Origin: Panorpa germanica
Taxonomy: Eukaryota > Arthropoda > Insecta > Mecoptera > Panorpidae
NCBI GenBank assembly: GCA_963678705.1
Contig: OY783208.1
Location: 3,720,001 to 3,784,000 of the forward strand
DNA length: 64,000 nt
Direction of reading: 5' to 3'
The notes under the pieces are model-generated. The model was not told the DNA's origin. It ran no database searches and was given only the letters and a program-made list of their open reading frames with translations. Below, in pieces: positions 31,961 to 44,655 of the stretch (positions within the stretch are counted from its first letter, which is position 1; each line of letters begins with the position of its first letter). A program made the translations under genes and the position numbers.

Positions 31961-32860
31961 TTATTCACATAAAAAAGAATTAACGACTAAATGAGACTTT
32001 TTATGTCGTTTTAAACCACTTGACCATGAAAACGTTTTTTCACAAATGTCACATGAAAATGGATTAACGTCTAAATGCGTCTTTTTATGTTCCTTTATAG
32101 ACTTTGAACTTGAAAATGTTTTGTTACAAACGTCACATGAAAAATGATTAACGTCTAAATGCGTGTTTTTATGTTCCTTTAAACACCTTGAACTTGAAAA
32201 CATTTTGTTACAAATGTCACATGAAAATGGATTAACGTCTAAATGCGTTTTTTTATGTTCTTTTAAAGAACTTAACCTTGAAAATGTTTTGTTACAAACG
32301 TCACACGAAAACGGACGTTCCCCGGTATGACTTCGTTGGTGAGTAACTAAATTGAACCTACTAGTGTAGGATTTATCACATTCATTACAGGAATATAACT
32401 TCCTGTCAGAGTGAACACGCAAATGTTTTATTATTTCCGGTGCCTTATCGAACCCCATGTTACAAACATCACAGATGAAATTCTTCTGATTGGAAATTAA
32501 TTCTTCTATTCCCGATTGTCCACTGCCTTGTGGTTCCGAGAATCTTCTATTATCATCACCATCCACCGGTTCTTTTGTCGTTCTGGTTCCTCGGCAGTCC
32601 GATGGGGCTTCCGGGTGCTCCTGCAATTTACAGGAATCTTGAAACACGCCTCCGCAATATTTACACAGGACAACAGGTGAACTATAGTCAGGTTCATATT
32701 TAATATGAACCTCTAGCCAATCTGCTCTTCTATCGGAAGTGACGTCGACCTCCTCTTTGACTTGTGGTTCGAATTGAACAATGCATTCCTCTTCTGGTTC
32801 TACTTTCATGTTTTCTATTTCCAGTGTTTCATTTAATTCTGATTTTATTTGCTGTGCCAT
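31961..32860 (-). CDS. C2H2 zinc-finger protein, 6 fingers (ZF gene 2)
   Basis: 299 codons. The amino end matches ZF gene 1 closely: psi-K-x-E sites at the same places and the C2HC finger C-K-Y-C...H-P-E-A-P-S-D-C. Six fingers start at residue 128, the last (C-E-K-T-F-S-W-S-S-G-L-K-R-H) shared with genes 5 and 6. It then ends F-L-C-E in the broken final finger. The difference in length from gene 1 is eleven whole fingers. It is the block 2 counterpart of gene 1, so one of the two has gained or lost fingers since the blocks copied, or conversion has swapped arrays. A nuclear DNA-binding regulator is the likely role. Confidence 0.9.
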   Translation of the reverse strand: MAQQIKSELNETLEIENMKVEPEEECIVQFEPQVKEEVDVTSDRRADWLEVHIKYEPDYSSPVVLCKYCGGVFQDSCKLQEHPEAPSDCRGTRTTKEPVDGDDNRRFSEPQGSGQSGIEELISNQKNFICDVCNMGFDKAPEIIKHLRVHSDRKLYSCNECDKSYTSRFNLVTHQRSHTGERPFSCDVCNKTFSRLSSLKEHKKTHLDVNPFSCDICNKMFSSSRCLKEHKNTHLDVNHFSCDVCNKTFSSSKSIKEHKKTHLDVNPFSCDICEKTFSWSSGLKRHKKSHLVVNSFLCE

Positions 32861-35700
32861 TTTATGCAGAAACTAACAATTTACTGAAACCAAAGAATAT
32901 TTATATTTAGCAATTAGTAACACTAAGATTTAATTAGGCCTGCCCTAATTCACTCCTGAACAGAATTGTCTGTTTTTCTATTTATTATGATTATGTGAAA
33001 CAGGCACACGGCTTCTTCATTTAATGCCAGATAAAAATTTAATATAAAAACATAAAAGGGGACCCTTTGAAATAAACAACCTCTATAAAACTGTGCTAAA
33101 TTGTTTGCCACAAACAACAAAGACTAATGACCAATCACCAAATACGTCATAAATTAAATTTCAAATAGTAAAGTACTTCATGAGTTTGTTGATTTCAAAA
33201 GTAGTTCAATAAGCAATGGACATGTTTCAGAAAACATTGGAAGTGTTTTACAAGCAACATACATATTGCAGAATATTAAATTTATTAGAAAAGACTGAGT
33301 GAACAACATAACCTAGAAACCAAATAAGTTAATGTAATCTTTAATAAATAAAATATTAATCGGAATTCTTAATAATTGTAACTGTAGTTACAAAATGTAT
33401 GTACAGAAATTGTAGTTATTCTTATTTTATTTTTTGTGTCGGTTCTAAGGTTTTATTTAATTTGTTAGGAATGAAAGGTCAATGGTAATTATTCAATACA
33501 CCTACGTTTTCTTGTTTTGAGACTTGTAACAAAGACTACTGCACTTTGTATATTTCATCGAGCTATTAATCTACTTTTACCATTTTTAATAAAGAAATAC
33601 ACAATATTCATGCTTATTGTTTACCAATAATGTGAAATAAACCCTTTTCACATCTAGATGACATATTGTTGTAACCACAAATTTGAAATTTCAACTTTAA
33701 CCATTAATATTGAGTATTTCTAAAATAAAACTAGTTCGACAGAATGTGTACTAATTAAAATTGTAGTTTTTTATAACAATTAGAAATAAAAATTGTTTCT
33801 ACTTCTTATTTTTTGACAAACTCACGTTGATCTTCCTTTAGAAGTAAATTCTATCGTCTGTCAATATGTAGGAATCCAGAAAAAAGTTCGTTGGTTTGTA
33901 CTAATTGTTATCAAAGGCGCTACCCTTTTCAATATAATATTATTAATTAATTAACTATACAAAAACTAGTAATAATAAAAGTATCTTATTATATTAAAAC
34001 GAATAATGTAAATACGGTTATAACATTCTTTGTCTTACATTAAATATATCATGATTATTAATAAAATTATATTATATGTCAAAGTACAAACCATTAAAAA
34101 AGGCATCTTTAACTCCTGATGGTTTGCGTCTTTGGAACCTCATGGCAAGTTAGCTTCTGGTCTTCAAAATGTCTAATGGGTTTGTGTCCTATGTCTTAAT
34201 TTCTATAAAGTGTACTACATATTGATAAAGTTGGTTACTAGAACCTCAAATGTTCAATTATTTTTTAATAACTCGTTATATGTTAAGAGATATTAACAAT
34301 TAAAAAAAGTCATTTTGTCCCGTTAATTATTAAAGGGATTCACCGTTGTACACATTCCAGTCCATTGCAGTCGGTGTTGTATTTGTTTGACAGTTGTATG
34401 GATTTTTCGTTTTTAATTTTTATAATATGTTAAAATAATAATGTTTTAATAAGTGTTGTGAGTTCATTTTATATTTAAAACAATAATAAATGTCAAACCG
34501 CATGAGTAAATATTATCTATTTTGTCGCATGTATAAATAAGCAAGGAAAATATTGTAAGTAATAGCTGAACGAAAAATAAAATTATTATAAAAAGCACAA
34601 GTTATATATGCAAGTAAGTTCATTTCTTTTATAATAAATATAACGTTAATTAGAAATATTTAATAAATTTTCTAAATCAGTCCAGTTTACATATTTTCGT
34701 ATGCTTATTTTTTGAGGTTAGCTTACTATAAAGTAGCTGCTAAATTATTTTATCAATTAAATTGTATTTTATAGTATAATCACTGATAACATTACAATTG
34801 ATAATTTCATGATAAACTTACAAGAAAAGCCTTTTTGTTTAACACTAATATTTAGTAATTAAAGTAAAAATTACTCCGTTGTTTTTCATGATTTTTTCAT
34901 TGACCATAGTTATTTATTTATAAACTTTCTAATGAAATGTTTATAATATAAATCTACAGAACATTGGTTTGCCTAAAAGGTCAAAAAAGAAGTAGTTGAC
35001 CTTCTGGGGTCGGTATAAAGTCAGTTTAATGTACAAAAGTCATGCAGGGCGGGTTTGCCCCCAGCAGAAATAAGTTATATATGAAAACAGTATTAGAAAT
35101 TAGATATATGGTTGAAGTTACGAGAGTTCGGCGGTGACTCATATTTAAAACAAGTTGTGGGGTATAAACTGCTGATATAACTAAAAAGCACTGACTCATT
35201 TATTTTTCTATAATGTATATAGAAACGAATAAGACAAAATTCATTATCGTATTATAAATTTATACCGCTCTTATATCCTCTTTTAAGTATAAGTCACCGC
35301 CGATCTACCGTGATTTTGACTATACATAAATATATAGTGCAGTAATAGTAGAGATTATCTCATATAAAACAAATACTCTGTATATCCATATAAGTTGTAT
35401 CAGGGTGTTTTATATGTGATGATTCCTTTATATATTACATAGGCAATATATCCTGGGAAAACTTAGTTTGACAAGGGTCTATTGTTCAGATCTATTTAAT
35501 TTGTCTATTTAAACACCATTTTCAATTATTTTTATTTATTTACTAAACACAATACAAATTTACCAAATAATACTGAAGACTGATTAAATACTCGACCCTT
35601 TTGTTCGAGATCACACGCAAAACAGCAATTCCTTTAGAAGTTCCGACTTAGTATTGATACATTTTTATTTCATAGAAGAGGCATTATATATCGTAGTCGC
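32861..35700. other. conserved 5' flank and spacer, block 2
   Basis: Near-identical to 16,086-18,950, including the truncated X repeat (34,177-34,345) and the hairpin (about 35,353-35,431). No gene. Confidence 0.65.
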
Positions 35701-35764
35701 TTTAAGGTATCTTTAATTGAATTTTTTATTTTCAGATTACTGTTTGATATTAACTGTAAAAGAA

Positions 35765-36155
35765 ATGACTAACAGAAAAGAGAAAACGCAGTGCGTCTCA
35801 TGGTTTATAGAGACAAAATCTGTATCCCAGACTCAGTTAAATTATAAAAGCATTTATGGAAAAGAACCACCATCAGAATCGTTGATTCTCAAGTGGCACA
35901 AAACTTTTGTGAAGCAGGAACATTTGCAGATAAAGATGAATCAAAAATTGCAGATGAAAACGACGCAATTTGCACAGGTTGTTATAAATAAAAATAGTTG
36001 ATTTTTTAAAATACAAATAACGTTTTTACTTTTATGTTTTAGATATTAAACAGGAAATTATTACCGAGAATGCATGTTCTAGAGAGGATCAGAATGAATC
36101 ACTGGATTCTCCTAACGCAGAAACATCTACAAGAATTAAAATTGAAGGTTTCTAA
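35765..36155 (+). pseudogene. DUF4817-like HTH exon plus exon 2A (copy 2)
   Basis: Exon 1 35765-35977, exon 2A 36043-36155, offset 16,789 from copy 1. The same lost T after K-W-H-K-T-F is present, so the frameshift predates the duplication or marks an unrecognised splice. Here the donor is intact (GCACAG-GTTGTT), and an acceptor-like TTTTCAG precedes the exon. Exon 2A differs from copy 1 by single residues (T-E-N-A for T-E-D-A; Q-N-E for Q-D-E). Confidence 0.6.
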
Positions 36156-36268
36156 AATAAGATATCCTCTCATCCTAAAATAACACCTCAGGATTGAGAT
36201 TTTTCAAACTTTGCCACTAGAAATGAAACTTTACTTGACATATATTATCATCATACGAATTAAAAACA

Positions 36269-36904
36269 ATGGACTTGTGTCCTCATTTTTTAGTGTTCGA
36301 TTTTTCAATTGTTGATTGAAATTGATGATAATAAATGTGTATTGGCGTGTCTATTTTATTAAATATCTAAATATTGACGGAGATATAGCAATTAAAAGTT
36401 TAAATTGTAGTTTTAGCGCTAGAAATGGTCGGCCATATTTGTATTGACGTGAAATGCATTTTAACGTCAGTTATTTGTTGAGTAGGTCAGTGCTGTGGTG
36501 ATGTTTTGTAGCTGTTGGTAGTCAAATAATCAAGTCAAGTAAAGAATAATAAGTTTTTATTTTATATAACCCTGCTAAGACAGACATAATATTGGAATTT
36601 TATTGTTCCTTGAAATAGCTGTAAATAATATTTGATATTTTGATATATAAATACATATAGCAGAGATTTATGAGCTGTAAGGTTGGTAACCTTACACAAG
36701 GATTGTGATGTCACATGCATTTGAAATGTGTACAACGTTGAATCCCTTAAAAATTAAAGAGAAATAATTACTTTTTTAATTGTTAATATCTTTTAACATA
36801 TAAGGAGTTATTAAAAAGTAATTGAACATTTGAGGTTCTAGTAACCCACTTTATCAATATATAGTACAGTTTTATAGAAATTAAGATATAGGACACAAGC
36901 CCAT
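36269..36904 (+). repeat. repeat X, full copy in block 2
   Basis: ATGGACTTGTGTCC to GGACACAAGCCCAT, matching the 19,480 copy base for base over long runs. Confidence 0.7.
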
Positions 36905-37534
36905 TAAATTTCTATAAAAGTGCACTGTATGTTAATAAAGTTGCCTATCAAATCTCAAATATACAATTATTTTTATTCAATTCGTAATATTATAGAAGTT
37001 ATTAACGATTGAAATAATCATTGCTTCCTCACTACCATTTACCATCACTTTTAAACAAGAGAAGTGCAAAAGAGATGCAGAAAGAAACGTCAAAGCTATA
37101 GCAGCTGTTGCGTCGACCCATAATGTTTCAATATAATGTCGTGATATAAAACGAAAAATAAATAACATTACTTCAGGAATATTACGCAGTAAAACTTTAA
37201 ATAGATATATCTCCGTCAATTTTTGGATATTTAATAAAATAAAAACGCCAATATACGTTTAATTCACCAATATTTCAATAAATAATTAAAATATTGACCC
37301 GTAAAAAGAGTTCACAACCCAATTGTGCCAGTAATATTGCCTTTATCAAATTGAACTAACATGAAATTAAATTTAACTTATTTTCAACTTCCCAAAAATA
37401 TTTATTCTTCTTCTCTTGTCGACCACTATATTGTCAAGTTTGCTTCATTTTTAACTCCGTGGTTTTCTTTAGCATCTTAGCTATTAATATTTCTGTAGTT
37501 CTTTTAATTATAGTAGCACTGCCCTTTGTTTTAG
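36905..37534. repeat. block repeat with the BEL empty site
   Basis: Carries AAACAAGAGAAGTGCAAAAG at about 37,054, the unoccupied BEL target. Contains the exon 2B upstream sequence. The open frame on the minus strand at 36,977-37,219 recurs only in part (about 45,200) and is not called. Confidence 0.6.
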
Positions 37535-37737
37535 AGCCCTCTGACGACGAAGATGTCAAAAATGATTTGGTAGGTCAGTCTTCATATACTCAGGATGAAA
37601 TACATTTATATCCAGTAGAGATTAAACAAGAAATCAAAATGGAAGATAATGCAGATGAATATTCAGAAGAGGCTGATATCAATAAGGATGACATTGCTGA
37701 GGACCAAGAAATAAGACAATTGGAAATATGTTCATAG
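37535..37737 (+). CDS. acidic terminal exon 2B (copy 2)
   Basis: Identical in sequence to the copy at 26,633, with the same TTTTAG acceptor and the same phase. In this block it lies only about 1.6 kb from the DUF4817-like exon, so use as an alternative last exon is structurally possible here. Confidence 0.5.
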
Positions 37738-37900
37738 TTTGCATTTCTTTTATAGTGAAGAGTCGCTATATTCAATAACAAATTTTAAATTTGTTGCACA
37801 TTCTGTGATTAATTCTGTGATAAAAAAGGCTTGTGCACTATGAAAACTGTTCAATCCTATATTATAAATTCCAGGTGTATATTTATGATCTTATATTCTT

Positions 37901-39128
37901 ATATGTTTGGTACTGAATTTTGTATGGTAGCTCGAAAACGGCTCCAGGGAAGTTTTTAAAAATTTCCTATTTCGTAGAAAATTTTTTTAAGACTTTTGGC
38001 GTCTCCGTAATTTTCCCTGATTATCCTGGAAATCCGTAATTTTCTAAAAACTGGAAAAAAGTGGTCCCTTTTTTGCTGTATTATCTTTAATTCGTAAAAG
38101 ATAGAAAGTTGAAATTTTGCATGTGTATTACGGTATTAAATGTGAATGTATTTCAAAATTTTATAAAAGGGGCACCGTGAAAATTAGAGGGTCCGGTAGG
38201 AAACTTTGAAAAAAAGCTCAAATTTTGAATTTTGTAATAATTGAATATCATATTAAAAAAAAATTTATTTGGGGTCACGGCGGCAGTTTTTGACGAATAT
38301 TGAAAAAGTTTGTCAAATATTTATTATTTTGTTAAAAGAAATATATTATTTTAGTCAGTTCATATGAAAAATTATTTGTTTTTATATGTGAAATTTATAT
38401 AGAGCGAGTTTAATATTTCAATTTAAAAATGGAATTAAAATTTGAAATGAAATTTAATTCACATATAAAGGACAGTCGTCGCTTGCGACGGGGGTGAATT
38501 CTAGTATATTGATACTTGCGTTCTTCTTAATGCGTATGATCTGAATTCAACAAAATAATTAGTAATTTCATTTTCAAATTGAAATATTTAACTCGTTCTT
38601 TATTTAAATAATTTTTCATATAAACTGATTAAAAAAAAAATATAATTTTTTTTTATAATCATAATTTGAACAACTTTTTTTCATAATTTGGAAATTTTTT
38701 TTTGATTTGTAAAGTATGTATTCAGGTTAGCCTATATACAAAATTTCAACTTTAAGCACAATTTTTACAGGCGGAAAAAATCGTCGCCGTGCTCCCAAAC
38801 AAAATTTTGATTTTCTTTTTGTTAATAATATATTCAAGTATTACACAATCCAAAATATGAACTTTTTCCAAAGTTCCCTACGGGGCCCACTAATTTTCTT
38901 AACGCCCCCTTTTTCAATTTTCGAATAATGTTAGTATTGACGACAAGTTATAGAGCAAAAAGGTGCCGTTGTTTTTTCCAGTTTTCCAAAAATTTCGGAA
39001 AGTTTCCAGAAAATTCAAGGAAAAATTCGAAGACGCCAAAAGTCTTGAATTTTTTTCTCTACGAAATAGGAAATTTTCAAAATCAAGCCGTTTTCGAGCC
39101 ACCATACAAAATTCAGTATCAAACATAT
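37901..39128. repeat. foldback element, copy 2, complete
   Basis: Tips ATATGTTTGGTACTGAATTT and its mirror AATTCAGTATCAAACATAT, about 42 near-perfect bases, then about 600-base diverged arms meeting near 38,514. Non-coding. Confidence 0.8.
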
Positions 39129-39197
39129 GAACAAGTCAAAGTTGGTTACCAGGACCTCAATGTCCATATATTTTTTAACAACTCCCTATATTTCCAA

Positions 39198-39742
39198 TGG
39201 GCTTGTGTCCTCATTTTTTAGTGGTCGATTTTTCAATTGTTGATTGAAATTGATGTTAATAAATGTGTCTACTTTATTAAATATCTAAATGTTGACGGAG
39301 ATATAGCAATTAAAAGTTTGAATTGTAGTTTTAGTGCTATAAATGGTCGACCATATTTGTATGACAGTTATTTGTTGAGAATGTTTTGTAGCTGTTGATA
39401 GTCGAAATAATCAAGTCAAATCAAAGAATAATAAGTTTTTATTTTATTTAACCCTGCTAAGGCAGACATAATATTGAAATTTGATTGTTTCTTGAAATAG
39501 CTGTAAATAATATTTAATATTTTGATATATAAATACATATAGCAGAGATTTATGAGCTGTAAGGTTGGCAGCGGTTGTGATGTCACATGCACTTGGAATG
39601 TGTACAACGTTGAATCCCTTTAATAATTAAAGAGACAAAATGACTTTTTTAATTGTTAATATCTGCTAACATATAAGGAGTTATTAACAAATAATTGGAC
39701 ATTTGAGGTTCTAGTAACCCACTTTATCAATATATAGTACAC
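39198..39742 (+). repeat. repeat X, block 2 right copy
   Basis: Starts ATGGGCTTGTGTCC and runs to ATATATAGTACAC, where the right end is lost. Confidence 0.6.
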
Positions 39743-40480
39743 GACTTTATTCAGTTTTATTTTAACGACACATAAACACAGTTGCTTTTGAGATTTTTAA
39801 ATATTTAAAATGTTAAATTGTTAATGACGATTTTCTACTATTGTTAGCAGTTTTTATAGTGCTGTGGCCTCATATATGTTGACTACACTACTGTCTAAAT
39901 TGTTGCATATTAAGAGGTAATTAATTTTATATTTTGTTTTATATTTCAGGCGCAGCTGAGCAATACCGTTTTCCACTTGCTATTGTAGTAGAAAATTGAA
40001 AAGTCAAACCTTTCTAAATTAAAAAACTGAACTACCTCAAAAACTAATTAATACAATATTTAGTGTAATAACCTTTTTGTAGCAACTTGTTTAAAATTAA
40101 AATAAAAATAATTATATTTCATATTATAATTTATAGCATATAGCATTTATTACAATATATTGAACAACAAGCGTAAGTTTATATAATTATGTAAAGACAA
40201 TGAAAGAACAGGATAATATAACTGCAGGTAAATTAAATCCTGTAGAATAAAGGAATGTAGTATTATGACGACCGTAATCTTGTGAGTTTTGTACAAAATT
40301 TTAGGGCCCTAGAAATACCTACTTTACCAGCTGTTGAAATAAGAATTAAAAAGACATTGCAGCTCTGCTAAGTGTTCTAGTAGATGCATTGAATAACTTG
40401 AAGGGGTTTCAGTATAACCACTAGATAATATTAGAATCATGATAAGCCTGAGTTTAAGATTTAAAGTGAAGCAGTCTGCT
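39743..40480. repeat. repeat W
   Basis: About 740 bases shared with 56,110-56,840 (TTTCAGGCGCAGCTGAGCAATACC, TAACTGCAGGTAAATTAAAT). No coding signal. Confidence 0.5.
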
Positions 40481-40740
40481 TAATGTTTCAAGTCTGTTGA
40501 CAACGGGGGCCAAATTTCTACACTTTCTCTAGGATTTTATAAATAAAAGTAGCCCCTTTTAAACTTCAACAGTATTGATATCTGTTTTGTATATGAAGTC
40601 GAAATTATCACGAAATTCACAAAAATCGCAATATAAAACTTGATGGAATGTACGACCCAGCTGTAAGTAGTAAATGACATAACACACACACACACTCGTT
40701 TGTGTCTCTGTTGTATAAAACAGACTTATTAAAAATAATT
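40481..40740 (-). repeat. repeat Y, inverted copy
   Basis: Reverse complement of the 30,650 copy, with the (AC)n run at 40,682-40,695. Confidence 0.6.
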
Positions 40741-40849
40741 GGATATTTGAGGTTATGTTATGAAATTAGGAAATGGCTCAGCGAAAATAAGAAATATACA
40801 ATTTACAACATTTTTAATTATTTATTTATTAATCTTATAATACAAAACG

Positions 40850-41110
40850 CCCCTTTTATTAATTTTTGAATTTTGAATTATGTTTCCAAAATTACAACTT
40901 TCTACCTTTTACGGATTAAAAGTAATATAGCAAAAAGGGCCCATTTCTTTTCGCAGTTTTTCCAAAATTACAGGTTTTCATGAAATTCAGAGAAAAATCC
41001 GAGGCCGTCAAAAGTCTTAGAATTTTTTGCTCAACGAAATAGGAAATTTTGAAAGGGATTCATTGAACCGTTTTCGAACCACCATACAAAAATCACTACC
41101 AAACACATAA
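40850..41110 (+). repeat. solo foldback arm next to ZF gene 3
   Basis: Outer half only: AAAACGCCCCTTTTATTAAT, CCGAGGCCGTCAAAAGTC, CGAACCACCATACAAAA. Confidence 0.55.
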
Positions 41111-41225
41111 GAAAATAAACATATACAGTTGGAACATTATAACATACGATCATTTAGCATAAAACTTAGAATTAGAACATAAAATTAGATTGATAAGCAT
41201 AAAAACTTGCAAATGTTTTATTCCA

Positions 41226-42599
41226 TTAATTACATGAAAGAGGATTAACGTCTAAATGCGTGTTTTTATGTTGACTGAAATTGCCTGAATTTGAAAATGT
41301 TTTATTACAAATGTCACATGAAACAGAATTAACGTCTAAATGCGTCTTTTTATGTTCCTTTAAATAGCTTGAACTTGAAAACGTTTTGTCACAAACGTCA
41401 CATGAAAAAGGCTTAACGTTTAGACGCGTGTTTTTGTGTTCCTTTAAAGACCTTGAAGTTGAAAACGTTTTGTCACAAATGTCACATGAAAAAGGCTTAA
41501 CTTCTAAATGCGTGTTTTTGTGTTCCTTTAAAGACCTTGAAGTTGAAAACGTTTTGTCACAAATGTCACATGAAAAAGGCTTAACGTCTAAATGCGTGTT
41601 TTTGTGTTCCTTTAAAGAGCGTATCCTTGAAAACATTTTGTTACAAACGTCACATGAAAAAGACTTAACGTCTAAATGCCTGTTTTTATGTTCCTTTAAA
41701 TACCTTGAACTTGAAAATGTTTTTTTGCAAATGTCACATGAAAATAAGTTAACGTCTAAATGTGTGTTTTTATGTTCCTTTAAATACCTTGAACTTGAAA
41801 ACGTTTTGTTACAAATGTCACATGAAAAAGGATTAACATCTAAATGCGTCTTTTTATGTTCCTTTAAATAACTTGATAATGAAAACGTTTTGTTACAGAT
41901 GTCACATGAAAAAGAATTAACGTCTAAATGCGTCTTTTTATGTCTCTTTAAATACGTTGAACATGAAAACGTTTTGTAACAAATGTCACATGAAAAAGGA
42001 TTAACATCTAAATGCGTCTTTTTATGTTCCTTTAAAGAGTTTGAATTTGAAAACGTTTTGTTACAAACGTCACACGAAAACGGACGCTCCCCAGTATGAT
42101 TTCGTTGGTGAGTAACTAAATTGCACTTAGTAGTGTAGGATTTGTCACATTCATGACAGGAATATAACTTCCTGTCAGAGTGAACACGCAAATGTTTTAT
42201 TATTTCCGGTGCCTTGTCGAACCCCATGTTACAAACATCACAGATGAAATTCTTCTGATTGGAAATTAATTCTACTCTTCCCGATTGTCCACTGCCTTGT
42301 GGTTCCGGTTCTTTTCCCCTTCCGGTTCCTCGGCAGTCCGACGGGGCCTCCAGGTGCTCCTGCAATTTACAGGAACCTTGAAACACGCCTCCGCAATATT
42401 TACACAGGACAACAGGTGAACTGATGTCAGGTTCAAATTTAATATAAACCCCTGGCCAATCTGCTTCTCTATCGGAACTGACGTCGACTTCCTCTTTGAC
42501 TTGTGGTTCGAATTGAACAATGCATTCCTCTTCTGGTTCTACTTTCATGTTTTCTATTTCCGGTGTTTCATTTAATTCTGATTTTATTTGCTGTGCCAT
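41226..42599 (-). CDS. C2H2 zinc-finger protein, 12 fingers (ZF gene 3)
   Basis: 457 codons. The amino end is the family type, but ten residues shorter: the T-T-K-E-P-V-D-G-D-D stretch is reduced to G-K-E-P-E-P. Twelve fingers follow from about residue 118 and the end is L-S-C-N before the stop. Fingers 9 and 10 are identical in their finger part (C-D-K-T-F-S-T-S-R-S-L-K-E-H), but finger 10 reads H-K-N-T-R, so its last zinc ligand His is Arg. The last finger (S-N-S-G-N-F-S-Q-H) is unlike the rest. Use of Asp-Lys in place of Asn-Lys after the Cys pair sets fingers 9-11 apart, which suggests a local burst. Likely still a working gene. Confidence 0.9.
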   Translation of the reverse strand: MAQQIKSELNETPEIENMKVEPEEECIVQFEPQVKEEVDVSSDREADWPGVYIKFEPDISSPVVLCKYCGGVFQGSCKLQEHLEAPSDCRGTGRGKEPEPQGSGQSGRVELISNQKNFICDVCNMGFDKAPEIIKHLRVHSDRKLYSCHECDKSYTTKCNLVTHQRNHTGERPFSCDVCNKTFSNSNSLKEHKKTHLDVNPFSCDICYKTFSCSTYLKRHKKTHLDVNSFSCDICNKTFSLSSYLKEHKKTHLDVNPFSCDICNKTFSSSRYLKEHKNTHLDVNLFSCDICKKTFSSSRYLKEHKNRHLDVKSFSCDVCNKMFSRIRSLKEHKNTHLDVKPFSCDICDKTFSTSRSLKEHKNTHLEVKPFSCDICDKTFSTSRSLKEHKNTRLNVKPFSCDVCDKTFSSSSYLKEHKKTHLDVNSVSCDICNKTFSNSGNFSQHKNTHLDVNPLSCN

Positions 42600-44345
42600 T
42601 TTATGCAGAAACTAACAATTTACTGAAACCAAAGAATATTTATATTTAGCAATTAGTAAAACTAAGATCTAATTAAGCCTGCCCTAATTCACTCCTGAAC
42701 AGGATTGTCTGTTTTCCTCTTCATTATGATTATGTGAAGCAGGGACACGGCTTCTTCATTTAATGCCAGATAGAAATTTAATAAAAGGGGCCCTTTGAAA
42801 TAAACAACTTCTATAAAACTGTGCTAAATTGTTTGTCACAAACAACAAAGACTAATGACCAATCACCAAATATGTCATAAATTAAATTTCAAATAGTAAA
42901 GTACTTCATCAGTTTGTTGATTTTAAAAGAAGTTCAATAAGCAATGGACATGTTTCAGAAAACATTGGAAGTGTTTTACAAGCAACATACATATTGCAGA
43001 ATATTAAATTTATTAGAAAAGACTGAGTGAACAACATAACCTAGAAACCAAATAAGTTAATGTAATCTTTACTAAATAAAATATTAATCGGAATTCTTAA
43101 TAATTGTGACTGTAGTTACAAAATGTACGTACAGAAATTGTAGTTATTCTTATTTTATTTTTTGTGTCGGTTCTAAGGTTTTATTCAATTTGTTAGGAAT
43201 GAAAGGTCAATGGTTATTATTCAATACACCTATGTTTTCTTGTTTTGAGACTTGTAACAAAGACTACTGCACTTTGTATATTTCATCGAGCTTATTAATC
43301 TACTTTTACCATTTTTAATAAAGAAATACACAATATTCATGCTTGTTGTTTACCAATAATGTGAAATAAACCCTTTTCACATCTAGTTGACATATTGTTG
43401 TAACCACAAATTTGAAATTTCAACTTTAACCATTAATATTGAGTATTTCTAAAATAAAACTAGTTCGACAGAATGTGGACTAATTAAAATTGTTGTTTTT
43501 TATAACAATTAGAAATAAAAATTGTTTCTACTTCTTATTTTTTGACAAACTCACGTTGATCTTCCTTTAAAAGTAAATTCTATCGTCTGTCAATATGTAG
43601 GAATCCAGAAAAAAGTTCGTTGGTGTGTACTAATTGTTATCAAAGGCGCTACCCTTTTCAATATAATATTATTAATGAATTAACTATACAAAAACTAGTA
43701 ATAATAAAAGTATCTTTTTATATTAAAACGAATAATGTAAATACGGTTATAACATTCTTTGTCTTACATTAAATATATCATGATTATTAATATAATTATA
43801 TTATATGTCAAAGTACAAATTATTAAAAAAGGCATCTTTAACTCCTGATGGTTTGCGTCTTGGGAACCTCTTGGCAAGTTAGCTACTGGTCTTCAAAATG
43901 TCTAATGGGCTTGTGTCCTATGTCTTAATTTCTATAAAAGTGTACTACATATTGATAAAGTGGGTTACTAGAACCTCAAATGTCCAAATATTTTTTAATA
44001 ACTCCTTATATGTTAAGAGATTTTAACAATTAAAAAAGTCATTTTGTCCCTTTAATTATTAAAGGGATTCACCGTTGTACACATTCCAAGTGCATGTGAC
44101 ATCACAACCGCTGCCAACCTTACAGCTCATAAATCTCTGCTATATGCATTTATATATCAAAATATAAAATATTATTTACAGCTACAGCTTCAAGGAACAA
44201 TCAAATTTCAATACTATATCTGCCTTAGCAGGGTTAAATAAAATAAAAACTTATTATTCTTTGATTTGACATGATTATTTGACTACAAACAGCTACAAAA
44301 CATTACCACAGCACTAACCTACTCAACAAATAACTGAAGTTAAAA
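42600..44345. other. 5' flank of ZF gene 3, ending in truncated X
   Basis: Conserved flank to about 43,900, then an inverted X piece (43,905-44,345). No gene. Confidence 0.6.
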
Positions 44346-44655
44346 TGCATTTCATTTTATTTAACCCTGTTACGGCAGACATAATATTGAAATTTTTTGA
44401 TATTTTGATATATAAATACATATAGCAGAGATTTATGAGCTGTAAGGTTGGTAACCTTACACAAGGATTGTGATGTCACATGCATTTGGAATGTGTACAA
44501 CGTTGAATCTCTTTAATAATTAAAGAGACAAAATGACTTTTTTTAATTGTTAATATCTCCTAACATATAAGGAGTTATAATAATTGAACATTTTAGGTTC
44601 TAGTAACCCACTTTATCAATATATAGTAAACTTTTATTGAAATTAAGACATAGGA
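44346..44655 (+). repeat. truncated repeat X, head-to-head with the previous copy
   Basis: Right half of X in plus sense, so the two X pieces at 43,905-44,655 form a broken inverted pair around AAAATGCATTTCATTTTAT. Confidence 0.5.
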